Source: Streptomyces endocoffeicus
Lineage (GTDB): Bacteria > Actinomycetota > Actinomycetes > Streptomycetales > Streptomycetaceae
Reading direction: 5' to 3'
NCBI RefSeq assembly: GCF_016741935.1
Contig: NZ_JAERRG010000015.1
Span: forward strand, 186,001-250,000
Length of the DNA: 64,000 nt
Of the stretch, positions 16,934-25,078 are shown in pieces. The translations under genes and the position numbers were made by a program. The first letter of the stretch is position 1, and every line of letters starts with the position of its first letter. The notes under the pieces are model-generated. The model was not told the DNA's origin. It searched no databases and was given only the letters and a program-made list of their open reading frames with translations.

Positions 16934-18490
16934 ATGAAGGTTCCTTCGGGTCTCACGAGGGTGAGAAGAGCGCTGCTGTCGGTGGGTGCGACAGCCACCC
17001 TCGTCCTCGGACTCCTGGCCGGCGGCACGGGCACGTCCCAGGCCGCGGCCTCCCTGCCGTGCGACATCTACGCCGCGGCCGGTACGCCCTGTGTGGCCGC
17101 GCACAGCACCACCCGGGCCCTCTACGCCTCCTTCAACGGCCCGCTCTACCAGCTGAAACGCGCCTCCGACAGCGCCGTGACCGACGTGGGAACGCTGGCG
17201 GCGGGCGGCTACGCCGACGCCGCCCGGCAGGATTCCTTCTGCGCCGGAACCACATGCGTCATCAACGTCATCTACGACCAGTCACCGCGCCACAACCACA
17301 TGCCCATCGAACCGGCCGGCACCGCGGGCCCCGCCAACTCCGGTGTGCCCGCCGACGCGTTACCCGTGACCGCGGGCGGCCACCAGGTCTACGGCGCGTC
17401 CTTCTCCGGGCGCATGGGCTACCGCCACACCGCGGCCTCCGGTGTCGCCGTCAACGGCCAGCCCGAGGGGATGTACATGGTCACCTCCGGCACCCACGTC
17501 AATGGCCTGTGCTGCTTCGACTACGGCAACGCCGAGGTGCGGATCGCCGACACGGGCAACGGCCACATGGACGCCATCAACTTCGGTACGGAGTGCTGGT
17601 TCCCGCCGTGCAGCGGATCCGGACCCTGGGTGCAGGCGGACCTGGAGAACGGCCTGTTCCAGTCGGACAGCGGCTACAGCGAGAACCCCTCGAACACCGG
17701 CAACTCCGCGCCCTTCGTCACCGCCCTGCTGAAGAACAACGGACAGAACCACTTCGCCCTCAAGGACGGCAACGCCCAGTCCGGCAGGCTCACCACCCAG
17801 TACGCGGGTCCCGAGCCGTCCAGGCCGGGCTACTCGCCGATGCACCAGGAGGGCTCCATCGTCCTCGGCACCGGCGGCGACAACAGCAACGGGTCGATCG
17901 GCTCGTTCTTCGAGGGCGTGATGACCAGCGGCCTGCCGACCGACGCGGCCGACGACGCGGTGCAGGCCAACGTCGTCTCCGTGGGCTACGGCGCGCCCAG
18001 CCCCGTGGCGGGCGGCACCCTCAACGCGGGCTCGACGATGTCCCTGCGCGCCACCACCCCCGGCTACACCGACCGCTATGTCCGCCACCAGGCCAACAGC
18101 GCCGTCACCTCCGTGGTGTCCTCCGGCAGCTCCGCACTCGACAGGGGCGACGCGTCCTGGATCGTGCGCCGCGGCCTCGCCAACGCCTCCTGCGTGTCGT
18201 TCGAGTCGCGCAACTACCCCGGCGACTTCCTGCGCCACTACAACTACCAGCTGCTCCGGCAGCCGATGGACGGCACCGCCGTCTTCCGGGCCGACGCCAC
18301 CTTCTGCCCCCAGACCGGCAAGAACGGCCAGGGCACCTCGTTCGCGTCCTACAACTACCCCGACCGGTTCATCCGCCACTACGAGAACAAGGTCTACATC
18401 GCCTCCGACGGAGGGTCCAACCCGTTCGACAGCGCCACGTCGTGGGCCGATGACGTGAGTTGGCGGGTGTCCACGCCCTGGACGCCGTAG
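16934..18490 (+). CDS. abfB: Secreted alpha-L-arabinofuranosidase B (GH54 + CBM42)
   Basis: A 518-residue extracellular enzyme that removes arabinofuranosyl side chains from arabinoxylan and arabinan. A signal peptide (1 to about 38, ending SQAAA) precedes the GH54 catalytic domain (about 40-345) with nucleophile Glu201 in CCFDYGNAE and a GGDNS segment near 314-318 that supplies the acid/base Asp. The C-terminal CBM42 beta-trefoil (about 360-515) shows three arabinose-binding repeats with the motifs YTDRYVRH, YPGDFLRH and YPDRFIRH. The ATG follows GAGGAAGGG. The length matches GH54 enzymes of Streptomyces. The gene is monocistronic, and its stop codon lies in a 10-bp tandem repeat. Confidence 0.93.
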   Translation: MKVPSGLTRVRRALLSVGATATLVLGLLAGGTGTSQAAASLPCDIYAAAGTPCVAAHSTTRALYASFNGPLYQLKRASDSAVTDVGTLAAGGYADAARQDSFCAGTTCVINVIYDQSPRHNHMPIEPAGTAGPANSGVPADALPVTAGGHQVYGASFSGRMGYRHTAASGVAVNGQPEGMYMVTSGTHVNGLCCFDYGNAEVRIADTGNGHMDAINFGTECWFPPCSGSGPWVQADLENGLFQSDSGYSENPSNTGNSAPFVTALLKNNGQNHFALKDGNAQSGRLTTQYAGPEPSRPGYSPMHQEGSIVLGTGGDNSNGSIGSFFEGVMTSGLPTDAADDAVQANVVSVGYGAPSPVAGGTLNAGSTMSLRATTPGYTDRYVRHQANSAVTSVVSSGSSALDRGDASWIVRRGLANASCVSFESRNYPGDFLRHYNYQLLRQPMDGTAVFRADATFCPQTGKNGQGTSFASYNYPDRFIRHYENKVYIASDGGSNPFDSATSWADDVSWRVSTPWTP

Positions 18491-18530
18491 GACGCCGTAG
18501 GACGCCGTAGGACGCCGCAGGAGGCCGCAG
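18481..18530. repeat. 10-bp tandem repeat (GACGCCGTAG) over the abfB stop
   Basis: Five copies head to tail: three perfect GACGCCGTAG (18481-18510), then GACGCCGCAG and GAGGCCGCAG (18511-18530). The TAG stop of the arabinofuranosidase is the end of the first copy, and later copies repeat TAG in other frames. The array is consistent with slipped-strand expansion at a gene end. Confidence 0.9.
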
Positions 18531-18568
18531 GACGACCTGGCCCGCCGCAGGACGGTCCCGGGGAGCCC

Positions 18569-19339
18569 TCAGTCGCGCAGGCTCATGCCGCCACAGACCG
18601 ACCACACCTGGCCGTTGACCCACTCGGCGTCGTCCGAGAGGAGAAACGCCACGGTGCCCGCCACGTCCGCGGGCTCGCCCAGCCGCGGACTGCGGGCGAT
18701 CTTCAGCGCCATGGTCTGCAGCCGCTGATCGTCCCGCTGCTTCTGGGTGTCGCCCATGACCAGCCCGGGTGCCACGGCGTTGCAGCGGATGCCCTCCTTG
18801 CCCCAGCGGGAGGCGATATGGCGGGTCAGCGCGTTGATTCCGGCCTTGGAGGCGGCATACGCGGGACGCCGGGGCTCCCCTCCCCAGGCCGCGCCGGAGG
18901 AGGTGTTCACGATCACGCCGCCACCCTGGGCCAGCAGCCGCGGGATGACCGCCCGGCAGGTGAGGGCGTAGCCCAGCAGATTCACCTCATGGGTGCGCCG
19001 CCACACGGCCGGGTCCATCTCCAGCAGATCGGTGTCCCGCCCCAGATGCTCGTCCGAGAGGTCGGCGCCGACGTTGTACAGCCCGTCGACCCCGCCGAGT
19101 TCGGCGGCGGCCCGGTCGATCAGCGCGCCGATCGACTCCTCGTCGGCGAGGTCGAACGGGACGGCGACCGCCGTGCCGCCGGCCTCTGCGACGCGCTGGG
19201 CGGTAGCCTTCGCGCCCGTGAGGTCGATGTCGCCGACGACGACCGAGGCACCTTCCCCGGCGAGCCGCTCGGCCGTGGCGGCACCGATACCGGTGGCGCC
19301 ACCCGCGATGACGATCCTCTTGCCCTGAAGTCCCCGCAT
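18569..19339 (-). CDS. SDR family NAD(P)-dependent oxidoreductase
   Basis: A 256-residue classical short-chain dehydrogenase. The cofactor loop is GGATGIG (13-19), with Asp residues in VVGDIDL suggesting NAD preference. A catalytic Ser is in VNTSSGAAWGG and the Tyr/Lys pair in AYAASKAG. The C terminus has the usual VAFLLSDDAEWVNGQV. The family oxidises or reduces a secondary alcohol or ketone; the substrate is not defined. ATG 19339 has GGGAGAGAGG upstream. It is followed on the same strand, beyond a terminator, by nothing co-transcribed. Confidence 0.9.
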   Translation of the reverse strand: MRGLQGKRIVIAGGATGIGAATAERLAGEGASVVVGDIDLTGAKATAQRVAEAGGTAVAVPFDLADEESIGALIDRAAAELGGVDGLYNVGADLSDEHLGRDTDLLEMDPAVWRRTHEVNLLGYALTCRAVIPRLLAQGGGVIVNTSSGAAWGGEPRRPAYAASKAGINALTRHIASRWGKEGIRCNAVAPGLVMGDTQKQRDDQRLQTMALKIARSPRLGEPADVAGTVAFLLSDDAEWVNGQVWSVCGGMSLRD

Positions 19340-19433
19340 GCCTCTCTCCCAACGGCAGAGGTCTGGAACCGACAAAAGCAGGCGTCATCATTCCACGATG
19401 AGGCTCGGTAGTCTCGTGCCCGGACGACCGTTT

Positions 19434-19458
19434 GCGGGGCGGCCGGTGGCCGCCCCGC
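19434..19458. terminator. 11-bp hairpin, terminator of the aldo/keto reductase gene
   Basis: GCGGGGCGGCC (19434-19444) pairs perfectly with GGCCGCCCCGC (19448-19458) over a GGT triloop, 10 bases after the minus-strand stop of the reductase. Confidence 0.8.
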
Positions 19459-19467
19459 ACCGGTGTC

Positions 19468-20343
19468 TCAGGAGAATGTGCCGAGCTCGACCCGGTCGGG
19501 GTCGGGGCCGCCGCGCGCCCCGGTGTCGAGCGCGTCGATGGCGGCCACCTCGTGGGGGGTCAGGGAGAAGTCGAAGATCCCGATGTTCTCCGCGATGCGG
19601 TGGGGTTTGACGGACTTGGGGATCGCGCACAGTTCGTGCTCGACCTGCCAGCGCAGGATGATCTGGGCCGGGCTCTTGCCGTACTTCTCGGCGAGGCCGG
19701 TGATGGTGGGTTCCTGGAGCGGATCCCTGCCCTTGTCCGCGCCCGCGTAGCGGTTCACCCCGCCGATGGGCGACCAGGACTGGGTGATGATGCCGTGGCG
19801 GACGTCGAACGCGCGCAGTTCGGGCTGGCTGAAGTTCGGGTGCAGCTCGACCTGGTTCACGGCGGGCACGACCTCGGTGCGCGCCATGAGGTCGGTCAGG
19901 TGTTCGGGGGTGTGGTTGCACACGCCGATGGCCCGCACCCGGCCGTCGGCCAGCAGCTTCTCGGCCGCCTTGTACGAGGCCGCCGTGGTGTCGTACGCGG
20001 ACGGGACCGGCCAGTGCAGCAGATACAGGTCGAGGTGGTCCAGACCCAGTTTGGTGAGGCTGGTGTCGAAGGCCCGGAGGGTGGAGTCGTAGCCGTAGTC
20101 GGTCAGCCACAGCTTGGTGATGACGAAGATGTCCTCGCGGCCGATGCCCGAGCGGGCGATGCCCTCACCGACCTCCTTCTCGTTGCCGTAGGCGGCCGCG
20201 GTGTCGATCAGGCGGTAGCCGGCCTCGATCGCGGTGGTCACCGCGGGGACGGTCTCGTCGGGCGGGCTCTGGTAGACACCGAGCCCGAGGGCGGGCATCC
20301 GCACGCCGTTGTTCAGGGTCAGAAGCGGGGCTGGTCCATTCAT
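19468..20343 (-). CDS. Aldo/keto reductase
   Basis: A 291-residue NADPH-dependent TIM-barrel reductase of the AKR5/2,5-diketo-D-gluconate reductase type. The catalytic tetrad is visible: Asp and Tyr in DTAAAYGNE, Lys in FVITKLW and His in YLLHWPVP. The cofactor region near the C terminus reads AIPKSVKPHRIAEN. ATG 20343 is preceded by AAGGA, and the longer open frame lacks similarity. It probably reduces small aldehydes or ketones. It lies 206 bp downstream of the XRE regulator on the same strand, and a terminator follows. Confidence 0.92.
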   Translation of the reverse strand: MNGPAPLLTLNNGVRMPALGLGVYQSPPDETVPAVTTAIEAGYRLIDTAAAYGNEKEVGEGIARSGIGREDIFVITKLWLTDYGYDSTLRAFDTSLTKLGLDHLDLYLLHWPVPSAYDTTAASYKAAEKLLADGRVRAIGVCNHTPEHLTDLMARTEVVPAVNQVELHPNFSQPELRAFDVRHGIITQSWSPIGGVNRYAGADKGRDPLQEPTITGLAEKYGKSPAQIILRWQVEHELCAIPKSVKPHRIAENIGIFDFSLTPHEVAAIDALDTGARGGPDPDRVELGTFS

Positions 20344-20549
20344 ACGGGGTCCTTGGGTGAGTCGGAGACTGGCGGGCCCACCGCCGGTGCCGTGCCCCGG
20401 CACCGGGCAGAGCCCGCTCGTACTGCGACAGGGGTTCCCGATGACGGGCCGCTCGCTCGCTCCGCGCCCCGAACGTCACCACGTTGGCGCGATCGGGGAG
20501 CCGTGCCCGGCCTCCGAGGCCGCCACTCCATCGCCCGTAGGGCGGGGGA

Positions 20550-21422
20550 TCACGGTGACGAGCTGTGCTCGCCGGCCGTCATGTCCTGCGTGCCGATCAC
20601 CGAGAGAAGCTCCAGCTGGGCGGCGCCCTCGGTGCCCGGCGGGGCGCTGAACCACAGCAGCCGCTGGTGGCCGTCCTCGCTGAACAGGGAGTGGCAGTCC
20701 AGCTCGATGACGCCCAGCGAGGGGTGGACGATGCGCTTGTGGTCGGTCCGCCGGAGGGCCACGTCATGGGTGTCCCAGAGAGCGGCGAACTCCTCGCTGC
20801 GGCGGCGGAGCGCGGCCACCATCCGCCGTACCTCGGAGTCGCCGCCGCGCCGGGCGGCGACGGCCTGGAGATCGGCCACGAAGACCCGGGAGTGGTGGGG
20901 GTGGTCCTCGGGCGGGTAGACCCCACGGGTGTCCGGATCCGTGAACCAGCGGTAGACGAAGCTCGCCGCGGGGCCGCGCACCGCCGGGGGACGGCCGACC
21001 AGCGCCGCGGCCAGCTCGTTCTGCACGAGCGTCTGGTGCAGATCGGTGATGACCTGGGCGGGGGTGGTGGTGAGCCGGTCCAGCAGGCCGAGCAGGGCCG
21101 GCTGGACCTGCGCGGCCGGGCCGTGCGTCGCCGGGGGAACGGGACGGTCGGCGAGGTGGAACAGATGGTCGCGCTCGTCGCCGTTCAGCCGCAGCGCACG
21201 GGCGAGCGCGGTCAGCACCTGGGCGGAGGGCTGGGCGCCCCGACCGCGCTCCAGCTCGGTGTAGTAGTCCGCGGACAGCCCGGCCAGCTGGGCGACCTCC
21301 TCGCGCCGCAGGCCGGGCACCCGGCGCCGCGGACCGGCGGGCAGACCGACGTCGGCCGGGCGGATGCGGTCGCGCCGGGACTTCAGGAACGCGGCGAATT
21401 CGGAGTGGTTCACGCTCTCCAT
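20550..21422 (-). CDS. XRE family regulator with MmyB-like ligand-binding domain
   Basis: A 290-residue regulator. The N-terminal helix-turn-helix (about 1-85) includes RRVPGLRREEVAQLAGLSADYYTELERGRGAQPSAQVL. A C-terminal MmyB-type PAS-like domain (about 105-270) contains the typical VYRWFTDPDTR and HPSLGVIELDCHSLF segments. MmyB-type proteins activate antibiotic genes in the methylenomycin system, but most copies sit beside SDR genes that they are thought to control. The ATG at 21422 matches the family N terminus. It is divergent from the SDR-SDR-tautomerase operon, 209 bp away, which is its most likely target. Confidence 0.93.
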   Translation of the reverse strand: MESVNHSEFAAFLKSRRDRIRPADVGLPAGPRRRVPGLRREEVAQLAGLSADYYTELERGRGAQPSAQVLTALARALRLNGDERDHLFHLADRPVPPATHGPAAQVQPALLGLLDRLTTTPAQVITDLHQTLVQNELAAALVGRPPAVRGPAASFVYRWFTDPDTRGVYPPEDHPHHSRVFVADLQAVAARRGGDSEVRRMVAALRRRSEEFAALWDTHDVALRRTDHKRIVHPSLGVIELDCHSLFSEDGHQRLLWFSAPPGTEGAAQLELLSVIGTQDMTAGEHSSSP

Positions 21423-21587
21423 GGTCGCTTGTGCCGGTGAGCTGAGCCAGGGGCTGACAACCCCAGGGTGGAGAGAGCCGTGGCTGGCCCGGCGATCCCG
21501 GCCCAAGCTGGAAACACCGAAGGGGCACGGCGGCGAACGACGCCGGCGCCCCGGGGCCACGGCCCGTACGCCGTGGCATCCGCCCAT

Positions 21588-21617
21588 CAGCACATGCCAG
21601 CACATGCCAGCACATGA
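21588..21617. repeat. Triplicated CAGCACATGC before the SDR operon
   Basis: CAGCACATGC occurs three times head to tail (21588-21597, 21598-21607, 21608-21617; the last copy ends in A). It is immediately upstream of the CAGGAG ribosome site of the first SDR gene, in the divergent promoter interval of the MmyB-like regulator. It may be an iterated operator or a slippage product in the leader. Confidence 0.8.
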
Positions 21618-21631
21618 CCTCAGGAGTCTCC

Positions 21632-22399
21632 ATGTCGCCCCAGGAAAGCGCGTCCCAGCACCCCACCGACCGGCCCCGCGTCGCCATCGTCACCGGAGGT
21701 TCCCGCGGCATCGGCCACGAGGCGGTGAAGCGGCTGGCCGCCGACGGATACGCCGTCGTGATCGGCTACGCGGGCCACCGCGAACCGGCCGAGGCCGCCG
21801 CCAAGGACATCACCGCCGCCGGTGGCCGGGCCGTCGCCGTCCAGGCCGACGTCGCCGAGGAACAGCAGGTGGCCGCGGTCTTCGACACCGCGGAGTCCGA
21901 GTTCGGCGGTGTCGACGTCGTCGTCCACGCGGCCGGCCGGATGTATCTGGCCCCCATCGCCGAGCTGGACCTGGCCGAGCTGGACACGCTGCACCGCACC
22001 AACATCCGCGGCACCTTCGTCGTCGCCCAGCAGGCCGCCCGCAGGATCCGCGGCGGCGGGGCGCTCATCACCTTCTCCACGTCCATCGTGGGCCTGGCCC
22101 TCCCCGCCTACGGCGCCTACAGCGCCAGCAAGGGCGCGGTCGAGGCGCTCACCATGATCCTGGCGCGCGAGCTGCGCGGCCGGGACATCACCGTCAACAC
22201 CGTGGCCCCCGGCCCCACCGCCACCGACCTGTTCCTCGACGGCAAGGACGAGGAGACCATCGCCCGGATGGCGGCCCAGCCCCCGCTGGAGCGCCTGGGC
22301 ACCCCCGCCGACATCGCCGAGGTGGTGGCCTTCCTCGCCTCCCCGGCCGGCCACTGGGTCAATGGTCAGCGCGTCCGCGCCAACGGCGGCATCGTCTGA
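21632..22399 (+). CDS. SDR family oxidoreductase (operon gene 1)
   Basis: A 255-residue classical SDR. The cofactor loop is TGGSRGIG (21-28); catalytic Ser is in FSTSIVG (about 150) and Tyr163-Lys167 in YSASK. The C terminus VNGQRVRANGGIV is typical of the FabG/glucose-dehydrogenase-like branch. The ATG at 21632 follows CAGGAG by 5 bases. It is the first gene of a three-gene run with a second SDR and a tautomerase, divergent from an MmyB-like XRE regulator that probably controls the run. The substrate is unknown; such cassettes are widespread in streptomycetes and usually interpreted as detoxification. Confidence 0.93.
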   Translation: MSPQESASQHPTDRPRVAIVTGGSRGIGHEAVKRLAADGYAVVIGYAGHREPAEAAAKDITAAGGRAVAVQADVAEEQQVAAVFDTAESEFGGVDVVVHAAGRMYLAPIAELDLAELDTLHRTNIRGTFVVAQQAARRIRGGGALITFSTSIVGLALPAYGAYSASKGAVEALTMILARELRGRDITVNTVAPGPTATDLFLDGKDEETIARMAAQPPLERLGTPADIAEVVAFLASPAGHWVNGQRVRANGGIV

Positions 22400-22424
22400 C
22401 CGCCGCCGCACCACCGCTTCCCCC

Positions 22425-22464
22425 TTCTCTCGCCCTCCTCTCGCTTCTCTCGCCCTCCTCTCGC
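22425..22464. repeat. Perfect 20-bp tandem duplication between two SDR genes
   Basis: TTCTCTCGCCCTCCTCTCGC occurs twice without a gap (22425-22444 and 22445-22464). It is a pyrimidine-rich spacer in the 78-bp interval between two co-directional SDR genes, just before the ribosome site TAAGGA of the second. Confidence 0.9.
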
Positions 22465-22477
22465 CCGTAAGGACCCC

Positions 22478-23386
22478 ATGCCCTCCGACACACCCACGAC
22501 CATCCTGGTCACCGGCGCCTCCAGCGGCTTCGGGGCGCTGACCGCACGCGCCCTGGCCCGCGCCGGCCACACGGTCTACGCCGGGATCCGGCAGCCGGAC
22601 ACCCGCAACGCCGCCGCGGTGGCCGAGCTGACCCGCTACGCCACCGACCATGACGCCGACCTGCGCGCCGTGGAGCTCGACGTCACCTCGCAGGACTCCG
22701 CCGACGCCGCCATCGCCCGCATTCTGGCCGACCGGAACCGGCTGGATGTGATCGTCCACAACGCCGGACACATGGCCACCGGCCCGGCGGAGGCCTTCAC
22801 CCCCGAGCAACTGGCCCAGCTGTACGACGTCAACGTCCTGGGCACCCAGCGCGTCAACCGCGCCGCGCTGCCGCATCTGCGGGCCCAGGGGGAGGGGCTG
22901 CTGGTGTGGATCGGCAGCTCCAGCACCCGCGGCGGCTGCCCGCCCTTCATCGGGCCCTACTTCGCCGCGAAGGCCGCCATGGACGCCCTGGCCGTCAGCT
23001 ACGCCGCCGAGGTGGTCCGCTTCGGCATCGACACCGCGATCGTCGTCCCCGGCGCCTTCACCTCGGGCACCAACCACTTCCGCCACGCGGGCGCGCCCGC
23101 CGACCCCGACCGCGCCGCCGCCTACGACGAGCGCTACGGCACCCTGCTGGCCGGACTCGACCAGCGGCTGGCCGCGCTGATTCCGCCGGACGCGGACGCC
23201 GCGCACGTCGCCGACGCCGTCGTACACCTGGTGGCCCTCCCGGCCGGTGCCCGGCCGCTGCGCACCCACATAGACCCCAGCCGCGACGGCAGCGAAGTCG
23301 TCTCCGCGGTCGCCGACCGCGTCCGCGCCGAGTTCTTCCGCCGGGCCGGGCTGGACGACCTGCTCACCACGGGCAGCTCACTGTAA
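22478..23386 (+). CDS. SDR family oxidoreductase (operon gene 2)
   Basis: A 302-residue SDR with cofactor loop TGASSGFG (12-19), NAG motif VHNAGHM (about 94-97), catalytic Ser in WIGSSSTRGG and Tyr161-Lys165 in YFAAK. Phe in the glycine loop and the long C-terminal extension place it with the extended ketoreductase-like group rather than with its neighbour. The ATG follows TAAGGA. It lies 78 bp after the first SDR, with a duplicated 20-mer in between, and 58 bp before the tautomerase, so co-transcription is likely. Confidence 0.92.
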   Translation: MPSDTPTTILVTGASSGFGALTARALARAGHTVYAGIRQPDTRNAAAVAELTRYATDHDADLRAVELDVTSQDSADAAIARILADRNRLDVIVHNAGHMATGPAEAFTPEQLAQLYDVNVLGTQRVNRAALPHLRAQGEGLLVWIGSSSTRGGCPPFIGPYFAAKAAMDALAVSYAAEVVRFGIDTAIVVPGAFTSGTNHFRHAGAPADPDRAAAYDERYGTLLAGLDQRLAALIPPDADAAHVADAVVHLVALPAGARPLRTHIDPSRDGSEVVSAVADRVRAEFFRRAGLDDLLTTGSSL

Positions 23387-23444
23387 TCACACCCGAACCG
23401 CACCCTCGAACACACCGAAATCCCACGTAGGAAAGAGAACGACC

Positions 23445-23660
23445 ATGCCCTTCGCGAACTTCAAGGTCCCTGCCGGATCCCTCGACGAGAAGCAGAAGGA
23501 GGAGATCGTCACCCGTGCCACCGAGCTGTACGTCGAGATCTACGGTGAACGCGCCCGCGCCACCACCCTGGTCCTGGTCGAGGAGGTCACCGACGGCGGC
23601 TGGGGCATCGGCGGCAATGTCCTGACCCTCGCCATGCTCCAGCAGCCCCCCGGCAACTGA
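23445..23660 (+). CDS. 4-Oxalocrotonate tautomerase-like protein
   Basis: A 71-residue protein of the tautomerase superfamily. It begins MPFANFKVP, so after Met removal Pro1 is the catalytic base. The two-beta/one-alpha building block follows, with VLVEEVTDGGWGIGG as the conserved hairpin. Such proteins tautomerise or dehalogenate small acids; most act as trimers or hexamers. It closes the SDR-SDR-tautomerase operon, suggesting the three enzymes process one alpha/beta-unsaturated or keto-enol metabolite. The ribosome site is GGAAAGAGA. Confidence 0.9.
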   Translation: MPFANFKVPAGSLDEKQKEEIVTRATELYVEIYGERARATTLVLVEEVTDGGWGIGGNVLTLAMLQQPPGN

Positions 23661-23696
23661 CACCGCCGGACCCCCAGGGCCCCGGCGTCCTCTTCT

Positions 23697-23728
23697 CCCC
23701 CGGGGCACGCCGGATTTCTCCCCGGGGG
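23697..23728. terminator. 9-bp hairpin between convergent tautomerase and P450 genes
   Basis: CCCCCGGGG (23697-23705) pairs with CCCCGGGGG (23720-23728) across a 14-base loop, 36 bases after the tautomerase stop and 27 bases after the P450 stop on the other strand. Confidence 0.6.
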
Positions 23729-23755
23729 CCTACTCGGACCGGACCCGGACGCCCC

Positions 23756-25078
23756 CTAGCCCGCGGTCACCGGGGCGGGACTGAACGTGACGGGCAGCGA
23801 CTCCAGGCAGCGGTACCAGAACGAGTCCACCCATCTCAGCTCGTCGGGCGCGACCGCCAGCGTCAGGTCCGGAACCCGGTCCAGCAGCACCTCGATCGCC
23901 GTCTCCGCGATGATCCTGGCCGTCTCCGGACCGCCCGCCGGACAGCCGTAGTCGCCGCCGCTGAACGCGACATGGGAGTGGTTCCCGGCGTGGCCGACGG
24001 GGGTGTCGGGCCACAGCAGCGGATCGGCGTTGGCGGCGGCCAGCCCGAGGACGACGAGGTCACCGGCGTGGATGCGCCGGCCGCCGAGGTCGGTGTCGCG
24101 GGTGGCGTACCGCCCGATGAGGTTCTGCAACGGGGAATCCGCCCACAGCACCTCGTTCATGGCCTCGCCGATGCTGCGGCGGTTGCCCGAGAGGGTCATC
24201 GCGAAGCGCTCGTCGGTGAGCATCAGCCGCAGGGTGTTGCCGATCCAGTACGAGGTCAGCGGCAGCGCCGCCGCCATCAGCACCATGACGTCCGCGGTGT
24301 GCTGCTCCTCGGTGAGGTCCGGGGTGTTCAGGATGAACTGCGAGGTGAGGTCGGGGCCCGGCGCCTCGCGCTTCGCCCGCACCAGCTCCGTCACATACGT
24401 GGCGACCCGCCGCTGACCGGCGATGGCCTCCTCGTTGGAGAGGAACGACATGGTCAGCCCCGCCGCCAGGGCCTCCAGCCCGGACTCGTCCTCGGACAGG
24501 CCGAACAGCTCGGCCGTGGCGAGGGTGGGCACCGAGTAGATGTAGTCGTACACCAGATCCGCCCTGCCGCTCGCGGCGAACTTGTCGATCAGCTGATCGG
24601 CGAACCGCTCGCAGTGGCCGCGCAGCACGAAGGGGTCGATCGTGGCGAGGGCCTCGCCGGCCGCCGTCGCGCGCCGCTGGTGCTCCTCGCCCTCCGTGAA
24701 GGTCATCATCGGGCTGTACGCCACCCACGGCATCAGCGGCCAGTCCGGCGGCACATCGTCCCAGCCGTTCCAGCGGCGCGGGTCCCGGCCGAACGTCTCG
24801 GTGTCGGACAGCACCTGACGGGTCTCGCGGTAGCCGAGGACGAACCAGGCGTCGATGTCGCCTTCGAGGAGGACCGGGGCGACCGGCCCGCTGTCCTGCC
24901 GTATCCGCTGGTAGGTCTCGTCCGGCCGGCGCCGGAAGTCCGGCCCGTACAGCCGCGCGGAGTGGGCGGGGCAGCCCGGGGGCGGCGTGTCGGGCGCGTC
25001 CGGCGTGTCAGGCGCGTGCTGCGGGGCCGGTGTGTCCTGGCTGTCCTGGGCGTCCTGGTCGTCCTGAAGGTGCGTCAC
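23756..25078 (-). CDS. Cytochrome P450 without the ExxR motif (CYP157-like)
   Basis: A 440-residue P450-fold protein. The haem Cys is at about 379 in FSGGDYGCPAGG, a relaxed form of FGxGxHxC. The K-helix reads EVLW (about 309-312) instead of ExxR: the nearly universal Arg is Trp. The I-helix (LMAAALPLTSYWIG) lacks the AGxxT oxygen-activation motif. The CYP157 family of streptomycetes is known for losing ExxR with Trp at this position, so assignment near CYP157 is reasonable. A Thr/Pro/Asp/Gln-rich leader (1-35) precedes the fold. The start is GTG 25078 or TTG 25081, both after GGAAGA. No ferredoxin or conservon genes are adjacent. Normal monooxygenase activity is doubtful. Confidence 0.9.
   Translation of the reverse strand: MTHLQDDQDAQDSQDTPAPQHAPDTPDAPDTPPPGCPAHSARLYGPDFRRRPDETYQRIRQDSGPVAPVLLEGDIDAWFVLGYRETRQVLSDTETFGRDPRRWNGWDDVPPDWPLMPWVAYSPMMTFTEGEEHQRRATAAGEALATIDPFVLRGHCERFADQLIDKFAASGRADLVYDYIYSVPTLATAELFGLSEDESGLEALAAGLTMSFLSNEEAIAGQRRVATYVTELVRAKREAPGPDLTSQFILNTPDLTEEQHTADVMVLMAAALPLTSYWIGNTLRLMLTDERFAMTLSGNRRSIGEAMNEVLWADSPLQNLIGRYATRDTDLGGRRIHAGDLVVLGLAAANADPLLWPDTPVGHAGNHSHVAFSGGDYGCPAGGPETARIIAETAIEVLLDRVPDLTLAVAPDELRWVDSFWYRCLESLPVTFSPAPVTAG

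Noticed and set aside
21620..23269. 549-codon minus frame opposite the two SDR genes
   Set aside because: Gly/Val/Asp-rich shadow of two well-defined SDR genes.
18569..25078. A secondary-metabolite gene cluster (SDRs, AKR, P450, tautomerase)
   Set aside because: No polyketide synthase, NRPS, terpene synthase or other core enzyme; genes are on both strands with separate terminators and regulators.
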